From NCBI GenBank assembly GCA_035548375.1, contig DASZTG010000049.1:1-64000 (forward strand): a stretch of DNA of 64,000 nucleotides, written 5' to 3'. Position 1 is the first letter of the stretch; every line of letters begins with the position of its first letter. The stretch comes from JACQAP01 sp035548375. GTDB lineage: Bacteria; Pseudomonadota; Gammaproteobacteria; Burkholderiales; JACQAP01. Below, piece by piece: positions 63,863 to 64,000 of the stretch. A program made the translations under genes and the position numbers. The notes below the pieces were generated by a model. That model was not told where the DNA came from. It did not search any database and worked only from the letters and a program-made list of their open reading frames with translations.

Positions 63863-64000
63863 GTGAGCCACCCCACTGCTTATCCAATGATCGGATTTTT
63901 CCACAAACGACGCGATCAGACCAGCAAGCGCGCGGCAGACCGCGGGTTCATCTCTCGCAAGCCTTCGACAAATTTAAGGAATTCAAGGCCGTAACGCGAT

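Overview
The window is GC-rich DNA with tightly packed, often overlapping (ATGA) genes, and reads as the chromosome of a betaproteobacterium, probably Burkholderiales-like. This is an inference from the gene repertoire (HisN-type phosphatase, PA0069-type radical SAM, LpxR, barnase/barstar next to RppH, RpoN-type promoters). I see no rRNA, tRNA, CRISPR array, insertion sequence or phage gene. The left edge cuts an RND efflux pump gene.

Layout. 0-3 kb: the end of an RND pump and its outer-membrane channel. 3.3-9.3 kb: a stand-alone type IV pilin behind a sigma-54 promoter, a zinc-ribbon protein, an alpha/beta hydrolase, a radical SAM protein under a LexA-like box, an outer-membrane protein, a rhodanese and an epimerase. 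9.3-21.7 kb: the most unusual block. It has three secreted metallo-beta-lactamase-fold hydrolases of the AHL-lactonase type and two complete copies of a four-gene GldA/GldF/GldG/DUF4340-like ABC export cassette, with a HupE/UreJ-like membrane protein between them. Both GldG-like proteins carry a histidine-rich insert, and two of the hydrolase genes are preceded by related inverted repeats. 21.7-23.7 kb: small secreted proteins and a TauE/SafE permease. 23.8-33.0 kb: a glycan-use locus made of a GH1 beta-glucosidase, a glycoamylase-domain protein (possible beta-1,2-glucanase), a three-gene sugar ABC importer and a 1062-aa discoidin-domain glycosidase-like protein.

33-41.7 kb is gene-poor, with many small or orphan genes, an inositol-phosphatase-like HisN, an HD-domain protein and a second sigma-54 promoter. 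41.7-47.4 kb holds secreted or envelope proteins: a PQQ-type sugar dehydrogenase lipoprotein, LpxR and an Ig-repeat beta-propeller lipoprotein. 47.4-48.6 kb is non-coding and contains a terminator with no visible gene and the second copy of a repeat also found at 34.4-34.8 kb. 48.6-64 kb is mostly housekeeping: argC, fbaB, a gamma-carbonic anhydrase, an orphan ParA, a kinase plus divergent enolase pair, a transporter, a thioesterase, several oxidoreductases, a second HD-domain paralogue, and a guanyl-specific RNase/barstar pair convergent with rppH.

All calls come from reading motifs, translation and spacing by eye; no database search was possible.
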